Counted from the stretch's first letter, positions 45,845-54,984 are shown. The stretch is DNA of 64,000 nt from JAFMPW01 sp041743085 (GCA_041743085.1 JBGTNL010000104.1:37570-101569); one strand, 5' to 3'. The notes: a model not told the origin generated them from the letters alone. Made by a program: numbers and translations.

Positions 45845-46828
45845 ATGAATCAAGATTTTAAACCCACAACACGTCCTAAAAAGAAATCCGGTACCGAAGA
45901 AAAGGTACCTTGGTGGTTTGGTCTCCATGTCAGGGATTTGATTAAGCCCATTAACATAAAACGCATCCATTTCTTTTATGCGGGGATTTTGATTCTCGGG
46001 CTGACGGCAACATCATATTATGTTTGGGAAAATTATTTGCGCGAGCCTACAGGGGAGGAATTTGTTGATGAAATCGTGGATGCCGCCGGCGGAATGGACG
46101 CCTGGAAAAATCTAAAATTCGGGGAGTTTACCAGAACCCATAATCTTTATGCTGAGGATGGAAAATTGTTACGGACCATCGATGAAACTTTTTTCTTTAA
46201 AAAGACCGGTGAAGGTGTAAAATTACAGATCAAATCTGTTGGCGAGGATGGCAGTGTGGTTTGGGTAGGCAGCGATGCCAAGGGCTACTGGGCTACCCGG
46301 GATGGGGAAGCGTCCGATCCCAAGGGTACCGCCCGCGAGGAGGGCATGATGTGCGATAGTAAATTTTGTGCGCCTCTTTGTGCATCCTCAATGGCTTTTT
46401 ATAGGTTCTCCATGCCCTTTAAATTAAAAGATCCCGGAATCCATGCCAGTCTTGCCTCAACGGATCTCAATATTATGGAACTTAATTTAATGGGCAATTC
46501 CGGGGAGGAAGCAACTATGTTGGACATTACCTATGACGAAAAGATTGGTAGGGATCGATGGCGCTTTTATGTAGACCCTAAAGATCAGCTCATACACAAA
46601 ATAGAGTACTACAACAAATCCGATAAGGGCGAAACCCGTCCCGAAGAAATCTATTGGACCGACCATAAAACGGAACGTGGCATCACCTTTAGTCATCGCT
46701 GGACACGCTATTGGCCGAACGGAAAAGTTATGGACGAATATATCTATTCGAATGTGGATTTTGAAACCGAGATAGCAGACAGCTTTTTTGATCGCCCCGC
46801 CAATGGAAAACTTGCCATGAACCAATAG
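45845..46828 (+). CDS. DUF6503-type protein with an inner-membrane anchor
   Basis: A 327-residue protein with a cytoplasmic N-terminus (about 45 residues), one span (FFYAGILILGLTATSYYVW) and a DUF6503-like domain beginning EIVDAAGGMDAWKNLKFGEF. MPFKLKDPG matches the lipoprotein paralog at 44414. A Cys cluster CDSKFCAPLC is found only in this copy. It ends convergent with cooC, 21 bp apart, and closes the rightward operon. Confidence 0.8.
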   Translation: MNQDFKPTTRPKKKSGTEEKVPWWFGLHVRDLIKPINIKRIHFFYAGILILGLTATSYYVWENYLREPTGEEFVDEIVDAAGGMDAWKNLKFGEFTRTHNLYAEDGKLLRTIDETFFFKKTGEGVKLQIKSVGEDGSVVWVGSDAKGYWATRDGEASDPKGTAREEGMMCDSKFCAPLCASSMAFYRFSMPFKLKDPGIHASLASTDLNIMELNLMGNSGEEATMLDITYDEKIGRDRWRFYVDPKDQLIHKIEYYNKSDKGETRPEEIYWTDHKTERGITFSHRWTRYWPNGKVMDEYIYSNVDFETEIADSFFDRPANGKLAMNQ

Positions 46829-46849
46829 GCATAATAAAAGAGAAATCTG

Positions 46850-47620
46850 CTAGCTGTTTTGCAGCGTTCCTGCAAAGTCTTCCAACGCCAGGACCACTTT
46901 GGCATTTTTATCGAAATCCATAATGGATACTCCTTTCAGATCGGCCTGCATCACCTGTTCATCAAAAGGAATCATCACTGCTACAGGCAAATTGATTTTT
47001 TCGCAATAATCACGTATGGCCTGTTCTTCTTCTTCATTCCTGACTTTATTGCCTATGGCTTCTACATTTTCAATTCCCAGTTCCCTTGCCATATCCGCAA
47101 AACGGGAAGCCGCTTCCAGCGAGCGATAATAAGGTTCGACCACGGTGAAAATTTTATCCACATATTTTGAGGTACCGCGTTTCATATGTTCCAGAGAGGC
47201 TTCGGTGTCTACAACCATAATTTTATTTTCCCCTGAAGCCAAAGCGGAATGGATCAGTTCCCTAACCACGGTGTGAGAGCCACACATACAGCCAGTTCCG
47301 GCTTTTTCAGGTTTCCCGACCATTAATAAGGTAACATTGTTAGGCGCTGTCTGCCCATAAGTCTCCAAGATTTCCTTAAAGGGCATCTTTACCTGAAAAG
47401 TCCATTTTCCGTCTTCTGTCTCTACGCGTTCAATAATATCGGTACTCAACGAGCGCGGCGCTCCAGTCGATTTATCAATACCCAGGACCATCGATAAATT
47501 TGGATTGGGATCCCCGTCTATAGCTAAGACCGCATTGCCATTACGGGCCAAAACACGACACAAAGTGCCACTTATGGTAGTTTTTCCTACTCCTCCTTTG
47601 CCTGCTATAGCAATTTTCAT
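46850..47620 (-). CDS. CooC-type nickel-insertion ATPase
   Basis: A 256-residue MinD/CooC-family ATPase. The deviant Walker A GKGGVGKTT lies at the start, and TGCMCGSH provides Cys111 and Cys113, the CxC nickel site at the CooC dimer interface. DTEASLEHMKRG is the typical switch region. CooC serves CO dehydrogenase, but none is encoded here; next to hypC and the hydrogenase it probably supplies nickel or handles another metal for this enzyme. Confidence 0.92.
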   Translation of the reverse strand: MKIAIAGKGGVGKTTISGTLCRVLARNGNAVLAIDGDPNPNLSMVLGIDKSTGAPRSLSTDIIERVETEDGKWTFQVKMPFKEILETYGQTAPNNVTLLMVGKPEKAGTGCMCGSHTVVRELIHSALASGENKIMVVDTEASLEHMKRGTSKYVDKIFTVVEPYYRSLEAASRFADMARELGIENVEAIGNKVRNEEEEQAIRDYCEKINLPVAVMIPFDEQVMQADLKGVSIMDFDKNAKVVLALEDFAGTLQNS

Positions 47621-47644
47621 TTGCGGTGTTCTTCACTAATTAAC

Positions 47645-47902
47645 CTATTCCGTGCCGTGCCCGAGTTCATCCAGTTCATCCATTCCTTGAAGAAAATCCA
47701 TGGTGCGTTTGGCTTCCTCCTCATTAATTATGTTCAGGGCAACGCCCACATGAACCAACACATGGTCGCCTATTTCGGCTTCCGGAACCAGGCCCAAATT
47801 GATGTTTTTGGTAATTCCCCCGAAAGAAACTTTTCCAATTTTGAAGACACTTTCAATTTGTTTTTCAATCCCTATTATTTTTCCTGGTATGGCAAGGCAC
47901 AT
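47645..47902 (-). CDS. hypC: Hydrogenase assembly chaperone HypC
   Basis: An 85-residue chaperone starting MCLAIPGKI, with the essential Cys2, and VGDHVLVHVG-type core (EIGDHVLVHVGVALNII). It carries the Fe(CN)2CO unit with HypD and binds the large-subunit precursor. hypA, hypB, hypD, hypE and hypF are not in this window. It precedes cooC by 24 bp. Confidence 0.95.
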   Translation of the reverse strand: MCLAIPGKIIGIEKQIESVFKIGKVSFGGITKNINLGLVPEAEIGDHVLVHVGVALNIINEEEAKRTMDFLQGMDELDELGHGTE

Positions 47903-47965
47903 ATAGTGGTCTACTTCGTTAGAATTTCATTTGAAAATACTAAAATATTCCAACTAATGCTAAGT

Positions 47966-48592
47966 TTAGTAGTATTTTAACTGTGGAAGGATTAAAGCTT
48001 CGTATTCCATGTTTCCGGTTTCTGTAAATAAGGGGAGCAGTTGGTTCCAAACCACCGCCTTAAAGGCACCTTCATTTTCATTTTTATTTCCGCGCACTTT
48101 TTCCTGGGTAAGCCAAAAGGTGATAATGATCCAGATGGTCAACGCCGAATGCTGGTATTGGCTTTCGTGTTTTTCGGTCATCAATACTCCCTTTTCACTA
48201 TTTAAAACCATCCAATTCTGGATCTGAAAGATCATTTTTTCAATATAATCTTTACGTTTTGCATGCAATTTCGGATAGGCACGCTCTATTTCGAGAACAT
48301 CGAGAAAATAAAATGAAAACCGTTTTAGCAAATTATAATAACCAGACAGGTGATTATCGAAATCTATAAGATAGGGAAAATCCTGATCCACGTTAAGCAC
48401 CGGCGTAATCTCATCTTCCAATTGTTGGTCGATAGCCATGACTATCGCCATTTTACTGTAATAGTGATAGGCAAGGTTCCCCACACTAATTCCGCAGTCG
48501 TCCGCAATATGTTGTAATCTTACATTTATCAAACCAATTTCATTGAAAAGTTTTATGGCAGAAGCAATTATATTTTCTTTCGTGTTACTCAT
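47966..48592 (-). CDS. TetR-family transcriptional regulator
   Basis: A 208-residue regulator with an N-terminal helix-turn-helix (LINVRLQHIADDCGISVGNL, then AYHYYSKMAIV). The C-terminal ligand domain is not of a known type. It is upstream of hypC and cooC in the same direction and is the best candidate regulator of the locus. Confidence 0.88.
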   Translation of the reverse strand: MSNTKENIIASAIKLFNEIGLINVRLQHIADDCGISVGNLAYHYYSKMAIVMAIDQQLEDEITPVLNVDQDFPYLIDFDNHLSGYYNLLKRFSFYFLDVLEIERAYPKLHAKRKDYIEKMIFQIQNWMVLNSEKGVLMTEKHESQYQHSALTIWIIITFWLTQEKVRGNKNENEGAFKAVVWNQLLPLFTETGNMEYEALILPQLKYY

Positions 48593-48608
48593 TGTTCTCT
48601 ATTGCTAT

Positions 48609-48671
48609 ATGTAAATAATTAGTTGGTTGGCGTTATTGCTTCAAAGGGTAAGTTATGTAAAATAATTAGTT
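48609..48671 (-). promoter_or_regulatory. Direct repeats upstream of the tetR-hypC-cooC unit
   Basis: ATGTAAATAATTAGTT (48609-48624) and ATGTAAAATAATTAGTT (48655-48671) differ by one extra A and are about 46 bp apart, just upstream of the tetR start. They may be operators for the TetR protein. Confidence 0.45.
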
Positions 48672-48947
48672 CAATGCCAATATTATGAACATTTGACCTG
48701 GGGTGGTCCTTAAATTTTTTTAACCTGCGATCGTATTTCTTATGGCTACCCATTTGGTATAAATTTTAGAGGTCGGACAAAATTATTTAAATAATAGCAA
48801 TTTGTTTTAAGGGGTTGCTGAAATGACCTCCCCCCTGCTCCATATTTCTTTAAGAATGTAATTATGGATTTCCTGAATCTTCGATTTTGAGCGCAATGAG
48901 CTGTTATTATTTCAATAAGTTGTTGCAATTTTGAATGAAATGTTTGA

Positions 48948-48970
48948 ATACCCCTCTGTTATAACAGTAT
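48948..48970 (+). promoter_or_regulatory. Possible CsoR-type operator
   Basis: ATACCCCTCTGTTATAACAGTAT has ATAC/GTAT ends and the internal palindrome CTGTTATAACAG, 12 bp before the csoR-like start. The C run recalls CsoR sites; evidence is positional only. Confidence 0.35.
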
Positions 48971-48982
48971 TTTTAGGATAAA

Positions 48983-49369
48983 ATGGATAGTATGATACCA
49001 CGGGATTTAAGCAAGGATGTTAAAATAAGGCTTCAGACCATTACCGGTCAACTCAATGGCCTTATTAAAATGTTGGATGGAGATACTGACCCCGATAAGA
49101 TATTGGTCCAGTTCAAGGCTGCACAAAAGGGGTTGGATAAGGCGCATTTTCTCTTGATGGACGAAACCTACAGAAAAGCCTTAGCCATCAAAATATCGCA
49201 GACCCTTGAGGCCTGTCCCGGAAATTGTGGAAATGAAGACCGTATTGAATTCATTCGAAAACAATTTCCCGATCTGGAACAGGATACCCTTACCACACAA
49301 ATGAAGGAAATTGATGCCCTTAGAAAAAAGATCGACAATAGTAACCCTGATAGGGAGGATTCGATATAG
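48983..49369 (+). CDS. CsoR/FrmR-family regulator without the usual metal ligands
   Basis: A 128-residue all-helical repressor of the DUF156 family (IRLQTITGQLNGLIKMLDG, LVQFKAAQKGLDKAHFLL). At the Cys-His-Cys positions that bind Cu(I) in CsoR it has Asp (DPDKIL), and MDETYRKAL in place of the EHxxxC pattern. A different pair, CPGNCGN, lies further on. It may sense something other than copper. A terminator follows. Its possible targets to the right are broken genes. Confidence 0.85.
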   Translation: MDSMIPRDLSKDVKIRLQTITGQLNGLIKMLDGDTDPDKILVQFKAAQKGLDKAHFLLMDETYRKALAIKISQTLEACPGNCGNEDRIEFIRKQFPDLEQDTLTTQMKEIDALRKKIDNSNPDREDSI

Positions 49370-49411
49370 TTCTGTTTTCTGGCAAACCAGTCCCCCTCTA
49401 GCCAAATGAAT

Positions 49412-49446
49412 TAAGGGCTTACCGAAAAGTAGGCCCTTATTTTTTG
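49412..49446 (+). terminator. Rho-independent terminator
   Basis: TAAGGGCTTAC pairs with GTAGGCCCTTA around CGAAAA, then TTTTTT, 45 bp after the csoR-like stop. Confidence 0.8.
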
Positions 49447-49523
49447 TTTTCATATGGAGACCTCCCTACCCGCCATCATACCTTTGGCGCGTTGCTTTGA
49501 TCAACTAATAACAGAAAGGATTA

Positions 49524-49796
49524 ATGAATACTAAAAAATGGGAGAAATGAAACGTCGGGTACCGCCAATTGTCCGGTATGTGACCGGTGGTCAGGATGAT
49601 TGAGGAACTGGTTTGTGATGAATACGAGCTAACAACATACGATTTGTTAAAACAATGTGATGATCTTACCAGAATGAATGAGTATGGCATACATAAAATA
49701 CCTGCCATCGTTGTAAATGGAGAATTGTTGAATTACCGTAAAGATTTGGCCATTACAGAGGAAGGATTGATGAAAGCGGGCTTAGACCAAAATTAA
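49524..49796 (+). pseudogene. Frameshifted small thioredoxin-fold protein (CPVC motif)
   Basis: The pieces MNTKKWEK, then TSGTANCPVCDRWSG, then MIEELVCDEYELTTYDLLKQ and YGIHKIPAIVVNGELL lie in three frames in order. Together they read as the small thioredoxin-like proteins that often accompany metal-response genes. Indels near 49548 and 49597 break the frame and cut off the CPVC redox motif from the rest. Confidence 0.65.
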
Positions 49797-49814
49797 GAGG
49801 AATAGATAATAACT

Positions 49815-50093
49815 ATGACCACTCTGAGTGTCGTAAATGGTTACGTAACCGCAAAATATGGAATTTATTGGGAAGCGGGCTATAATATAACAGGCAATAA
49901 CCTTCCTGATAACCTCCTCTATAACATCGCCATTGGCCTTCCTTTATTGCCTCAAAAATACCCGCCCAATCAGTTGAATGTATTTTTGGAACTCAATGGG
50001 AGTTATATTTTTGAAGAGGTAGGCAACAATTTGTTTTTATCTCCGGGGATACAATATATAGCGGGGAGAAAACTACTGTTTTGGATTCCATAG
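49815..50093 (+). pseudogene. Fragment of an outer-membrane beta-barrel protein
   Basis: A 92-residue frame (VTAKYGIYWEAGYNITGNN, NQLNVFLELNGSYIFEEVG, LFLSPGIQYIAGRKLLF) has the alternating pattern and sequence of the last third of transporter-type beta-barrels like the Phenol_MetA_deg family. The first two thirds and the C-terminal strand are missing. Confidence 0.55.
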
Positions 50094-50221
50094 TGGGGAT
50101 AAAGCGACCAATGAACATTGATTTTAACAACAATGGGCTTTACGTTCCCGAATTTCTGACCGATTCAATTTGGTTTTAAAAACGGGAATAAAGCAACTTT
50201 GGCATTGAAAGCGAAAGTCCA

Positions 50222-50314
50222 GGCACCTGCAGGGGTTTTTGTAAGATCGATGCAGACACCTTGTATGTAGCAAATTTTAAGCAGAATTCAATTTCCGTTT
50301 TCAAAAAGAACTAA
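50222..50314 (+). pseudogene. Terminal fragment of a beta-propeller protein
   Basis: Thirty residues (GTCRGFCKIDADTLYVANFK, then QNSISVFKKN) and a stop look like the last blade of a lactonase-type beta-propeller. The rest of 50094-50890 has no other recognisable gene and looks decayed. Confidence 0.45.
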
Positions 50315-50890
50315 AGTTGAATCCGGGATTCTTAAATAGGGGTAATGAAATAGTAAGTAGCTTCCGCAAATGCTGATCTAAAATACACTTTTCTAAAAAT
50401 AGGAATCTTCAGAACCATACCTAATTGGATTTTTTTTGAATTTTTATTTTAAGTCTTGAAGTTTTCACGTAATTGCATGTTTTCAGAACAAGATGTGCTA
50501 AACCATTGGAGTACAAAAAAGGTATAGATCTGAAATTATACGTCTCCCGTAGGGTTCATAAGGTGATTGTACTGAGAAAGATAAATTCAGACCACCGTCT
50601 GAAGAAGATGCACAAATGTCCTTCCATACAAAAAAGATTCGCTTTATAGGGTCCAAAAGGCTAAGGGGCACATGGTAAATTTCAAATTGAATTTACCCGT
50701 TATTTACCTCTCTTGTGCAAGGGGCGGAAGGAGTAACCAAGGGTAAAACACTTTATTGAATTGTAAATGGGACGAAACGAAAAATGAAGGAATATTTGGC
50801 CAGCACCGCTGACGTGCCTGCAAAAAGGAACAAGTGAAAGATCCCCTATTGGTAGAGGTTTTATCCAATAAGAATAAAAGATAAATATGT

Positions 50891-52375
50891 ATGAATAGCA
50901 TAGATCTTGTTGTATTCTTTGTTTATATTATCGGAATTGCAGTCTTTGGCGGGTCTTTCTTCAAAAAAAACAGGACATCCTCCTCTTACACCCTGGGAAA
51001 TAAAGATATTCCGGGATGGGTGGTTACCATGTCAATATTCGCCACCTTCGTAAGTAGTATCAGCTATTTGGCTTTACCGGGAAGCGCGTTTCTGACAAAT
51101 TGGAATGCTTTTGTGTTCAGTTTGTCGCTTCCTATCGCATCGTTGATCGCTGTAAAGTATTTTGTTCCTCTTTATAGAAAAATCAACAGCCCTTCCGCCT
51201 ACACGTACATGGAACAAAGGTTTGGGCCATGGGCAAGGGTGTATGTTTCTTTGTGTTACCTGCTCACCCAGTTAATGCGCATCGGCACCATTCTTTATTT
51301 GCTGGCCCTGACCCTTAATGCGGTAATAGGGTGGGATATTGCTACCATCATCATATTTACGGGACTTATAGTCGCAGTGTATTCGATGCTGGGTGGTATC
51401 ACAGCCGTGCTATGGACGGATGCCATACAGGGGATTATCCTGATTGCAGGTGCGCTGGTCTGTGTCGGTTTTATTCTTTTCGGTATGCCCGAAGGTCCTG
51501 TTCAGGTACTTGAAATAGCGAGCAAAAATGATAAATTTAGTCTGGGCAGTTTTGACCTGGATCTATCAAAGCCGACATTTTGGGTAGTATTGGTTTACGG
51601 TATATTTATTAATCTTCAAAATTACGGCATCGATCAAAACTATGTGCAGCGCTATATGGCCTCGAAGTCGGATAAAGATGCGCAACGTTCGGCGTTGATA
51701 GGTGGGCTGCTTTATGTGCCCATTTCCGCCCTTTTCCTTTTCATTGGTACGGCGCTTTTTGCCTACTACGATTCAGTTGCTACGCTGCCGTTAGCCCTGC
51801 AGGATATCAACAAAAGCGATCGTGTTTTCCCCTATTTTATCGTCAATGTCCTTCCGCCCGGTGTGAGCGGACTTTTGGTCGCTTCTATTTTTGCAGCGGG
51901 AATGAGTACCATCTCCACGAGCTTTAATAGTTCCGCTACTGTTTTTCTTACGGATTATTACAACAAATACTTCAAGAAATCCGCTTCGGATAAGGAGGGG
52001 ATGCGCGTGTTGTACATTTCTTCGGCTATTATAAGCGTTATCGGAATCGGGATTGCCATAGCAATGATCAATGTAAAAAGTGCCCTGGATGCCTGGTGGA
52101 AACTTGCTTCCATATTTAGTGGAGGTATGTTGGGGCTCTTTCTTTTGGCCATTTTCTCGAAACATAAAAACGCTGTAGGTGCTATCTCAGGTGTCATTGC
52201 GGGTTTGATCGTCATCATGTGGCTGTCTCTCTCTAACGTCTTCTTGGGAGAAGAAGCAATTGGCAATGCGTTTCACGCCTATTTGACCATTGTCTTTGGC
52301 ACCATGGCCATTTTTCTGGTTGGGTTTTTGGTCTCGCTCCTTCATTCTAAAAAAATACCCAAAACAAAGCTATAA
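50891..52375 (+). CDS. Sodium:solute symporter (SSS family)
   Basis: A 494-residue inner-membrane transporter with about 13 hydrophobic segments. It begins MNSIDLVVFFVYIIGIAVFG and contains YTLGNKDIPGWVVTMSIFAT and GLLVASIFAAGMSTISTSFN, typical of SSS proteins near the sialic acid and sugar group. It is the first gene of the catabolic cluster and is followed within a few bases by a sialidase remnant, so it may have carried sialic acid or an amino sugar. Confidence 0.93.
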   Translation: MNSIDLVVFFVYIIGIAVFGGSFFKKNRTSSSYTLGNKDIPGWVVTMSIFATFVSSISYLALPGSAFLTNWNAFVFSLSLPIASLIAVKYFVPLYRKINSPSAYTYMEQRFGPWARVYVSLCYLLTQLMRIGTILYLLALTLNAVIGWDIATIIIFTGLIVAVYSMLGGITAVLWTDAIQGIILIAGALVCVGFILFGMPEGPVQVLEIASKNDKFSLGSFDLDLSKPTFWVVLVYGIFINLQNYGIDQNYVQRYMASKSDKDAQRSALIGGLLYVPISALFLFIGTALFAYYDSVATLPLALQDINKSDRVFPYFIVNVLPPGVSGLLVASIFAAGMSTISTSFNSSATVFLTDYYNKYFKKSASDKEGMRVLYISSAIISVIGIGIAIAMINVKSALDAWWKLASIFSGGMLGLFLLAIFSKHKNAVGAISGVIAGLIVIMWLSLSNVFLGEEAIGNAFHAYLTIVFGTMAIFLVGFLVSLLHSKKIPKTKL

Positions 52376-52377
52376 CT

Positions 52378-52945
52378 ATGAAGCATATCCAAAAAAAATT
52401 TGCTATGCACACTCCTGTCCGTACAATGGTTATTTGCGCAAAATTCATCGGGCCGGGGTAATGTAATAAACCATAAACCAAAATCATCAGGCATTTCCTT
52501 GGGTTCCCCCAGTATTGTTGTTTTGCCTAATGGCGATTATCTGGTGTCCCATTCTATTGAAAAAAGGGACGAAGGAGACGGTCACAGGACGGCGGTTTTT
52601 AAATCGATCGACAAAGGCCTAACTTGGTATTTCGTAACCAGGATGGGCAATCAGCGATGGGCGAATGTATTCTTTCATGAGGCAGCACTTTATAAGCTGG
52701 GCGCTGATCGTGCATTCGGAAACATGGCGATAAGAAAGGCGCTTAACTGAGGCAAGACATGGACACTCCCAAAAGACGAAAACTACGGATTACTTGCCAA
52801 AGGCCGCTATCACTGTGCCACGGCGCCCGTGGCAATTCACAAAGGTCGGATATGGAGGGCAATGGAAGATGCGCTGGAAGGAAGGAATTTTGGGACATTC
52901 ATGATGTCAGCACCTATGGATTCCAATTTGCCGCTTATTGGATAA
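52378..52945 (+). pseudogene. Broken exo-alpha-sialidase-like gene
   Basis: The signal region LLCTLLSVQWLFAQ is out of frame with the ATG at 52378 because of an A run. The frame continues SPSIVVLPNGDYLVSHS and AVFKSIDKGLTWYFVTR, a BNR repeat. At 52748-52750 a TGA stands where GGA would give NGGKTWTLPKDE. A TAA ends it at 52945 after MMSAPMDSNLPLIG, about half the usual length. It is a nonsense- and indel-disrupted, truncated sialidase. Confidence 0.82.
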
Positions 52946-53014
52946 AACCGGAAGTTACCCTATCAGGTTTTTTTGTTACATTTAAGACCATTTCATTCTT
53001 TAAATAACGTATCA

Positions 53015-54019
53015 ATGCGATTAGTCCAGATAACACACGCAAACAATGGCCGTAGGGTGGCGCTGGTTGAAGAACCTGTTTTGAGAATTATTTCCGGCTT
53101 CGATTCCGTGTATTCCCTGGCGTCACAAGCCATAAAGAATAACGGGGACATAAGTGCACTTGTAATGCAGAATCTTTCCAGTACAAATATAGACTATAAC
53201 GCCATTTACGAGGGAAGTTCAGATTGGAAATTACTTCCTTCATTTGATCATCCCCTGGATCCCCTGGCCCTCATGTTGTCCGGTACGGGCCTTACACACA
53301 AAGCCAGTGCTGAGAATCGCCAGAAAATGCACGAAGCCCAGCTCGAAAGCGAATTAACGGATAGCATGAAAATGTATATGATGGGTGCAGATGGGGGGCA
53401 TCCAAAGGAAGGACAGATAGGTGTTCAGCCCGAGTGGTTTTATAAAGGGAATGGCACCGTACTAAAGGCCCATGGTGAATCTTTGGAAATACCTGCCTAT
53501 GGTAATGATGGCGGGGAAGAACCTGAAATAGCGGCGGTGTATCTCAATGATATGGGGGGGAGGCCATGGCGGATTGGTTTTACTACCGCAAACGAGTTTT
53601 CGGACCATATTATGGAACGAAAAAATTATCTTTACCTGGCTCCTTCAAAAATACGCAATTGCTCCATTGGCCCGGAATTGGTAATTACTTCAGAATTTCA
53701 GGATATTTCCGGCAGGATACGCATTTTTCGCAAGAAAAATGTGCTCTGGGAAAGAGCGATAAAAACGGGCGAAAACAATATGGCGCACAGTGTGGCAAAT
53801 CTTGAGTACCATCATTTTAAATATGGCAATCATGCTATACCCGGGCAGGCTCATATCCACTTTTTAGGGGCGGACGCTTTCAGCTTTGGGGAACAAATAA
53901 GCCTGAAGGAGGGAGATATAATGGAAATTTTATGGGTTGAAATGGGCAGGCCGCTTAGAAATGGAGTAAAAAAAGCCGGCAATACGGAAACAACGGTTAA
54001 AATCAATAACCTGGTTTAG
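53015..54019 (+). CDS. GguC/AraD1-type fumarylacetoacetase-fold protein
   Basis: A 334-residue cytoplasmic protein of the FAH superfamily. It starts MRLVQITHANNGRRVALVEE, and FTTANEFSDHIMERKNYLYL and HIHFLGADAFSFGEQISLKE are typical of the GguC family found in sugar-acid operons. Relatives dehydrate or cleave 2-keto-3-deoxy sugar acids, which would place this step inside the cell, after uptake. The start at 53015 removes a 14-codon extension lacking homology. Confidence 0.85.
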   Translation: MRLVQITHANNGRRVALVEEPVLRIISGFDSVYSLASQAIKNNGDISALVMQNLSSTNIDYNAIYEGSSDWKLLPSFDHPLDPLALMLSGTGLTHKASAENRQKMHEAQLESELTDSMKMYMMGADGGHPKEGQIGVQPEWFYKGNGTVLKAHGESLEIPAYGNDGGEEPEIAAVYLNDMGGRPWRIGFTTANEFSDHIMERKNYLYLAPSKIRNCSIGPELVITSEFQDISGRIRIFRKKNVLWERAIKTGENNMAHSVANLEYHHFKYGNHAIPGQAHIHFLGADAFSFGEQISLKEGDIMEILWVEMGRPLRNGVKKAGNTETTVKINNLV

Positions 54020-54077
54020 CCGGAGCACAGGTATAAAACCACTATGCTATGATGCACTACCCGAAAGTTGGATCTTT

Positions 54078-54800
54078 ATGAAAATTAAATTTACATTGGC
54101 GCTTTTGATACTGGGAACCGCGGTAGCCTGCACCCAAAAGAAAGATTCAAAGGTCCTTGTAGTTCCGGCTATTGAGTTTCAGGGCTATGCCGGTCTGTCA
54201 CAGGTTTCTGAGCTTCTGGAAACGCAGGCAGAACTGCATCGGATCAATACCTTAAACTGGGAAGCTTTTCCATATCGGCCTGAGATTGCTTTTAGAATTG
54301 CCCATTGCAATAACGAGATCTGGCTAAAATACTATATAAAGGAGGACCATGTACTGGCAACCAGAACTGCCACCAATAGTGCAACCCACAGGGATAGCTG
54401 CCTCGAGTTTTTCCTGGATCCCAAAGGAGACGGAAACTACTATAATTTTGAAGTGAATGCCATAGGCACTACGCACCTGGCCTATGGGCCGAATAGAAAA
54501 GCTCGGACATTTATTGCACCAGAACTCATAGAAGAACAGCTCAGGGTGAGGTCGTCACTCGGGAAAGAACCTTTTGCCCAAAAAATTGGGCAACAAAGCT
54601 GGGAAATGACGCTGGTAATTCCTGCCGATATCCTCATATATGAAAAAGGGCTTACCCTTTCCGGTCTTCGGGCCAGGGCCAATTTTTATAAATGCGGGGA
54701 TGATTCGGAGATCCCGCATTACCTCAGTTGGAACCCGGTGGAGACCGACCGACCTAATTTTCATACGCCTCAATTTTTCGGAACTTTAATTTTTGAATAG
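54078..54800 (+). CDS. CBM9-like carbohydrate-binding lipoprotein
   Basis: A 240-residue lipoprotein (lipobox GTAVAC). The mature part matches carbohydrate-binding family 9-like domains: AFRIAHCNNEIWLKYYIKE, DSCLEFFLDPKGDGNYYNF and LSWNPVETDRPNFHTPQFFG. It should bind sugars at the cell surface or in the periplasm, in line with its place in a sugar operon. Confidence 0.9.
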   Translation: MKIKFTLALLILGTAVACTQKKDSKVLVVPAIEFQGYAGLSQVSELLETQAELHRINTLNWEAFPYRPEIAFRIAHCNNEIWLKYYIKEDHVLATRTATNSATHRDSCLEFFLDPKGDGNYYNFEVNAIGTTHLAYGPNRKARTFIAPELIEEQLRVRSSLGKEPFAQKIGQQSWEMTLVIPADILIYEKGLTLSGLRARANFYKCGDDSEIPHYLSWNPVETDRPNFHTPQFFGTLIFE

Positions 54801-54984
54801 AAAAGATTCAATGTGCTCGAGCACGATTTATCCCCATCCCTTGTTTCCTACTAAAAAGAATTCTAACTTAACTGGGTAAATAATCGCCTAAGACCGCAAT
54901 CAGGCAATACAACTAAATTCGGGCAATGCCAGAAGCGGTACTCCTATCCTGACTGGGAATTGTGCTGGCAGTTATTCCGGGAAC

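Noticed and set aside
46850..47620. CO dehydrogenase operon suggested by CooC
   Set aside because: No coxL, cooS or acsB gene is seen; all neighbours are hydrogenase genes.
48746..48928. Small leftward gene upstream of the csoR-like gene
   Set aside because: The predicted 60 residues lack a signal, motif or good start, and the region is a spacer with likely control sites.
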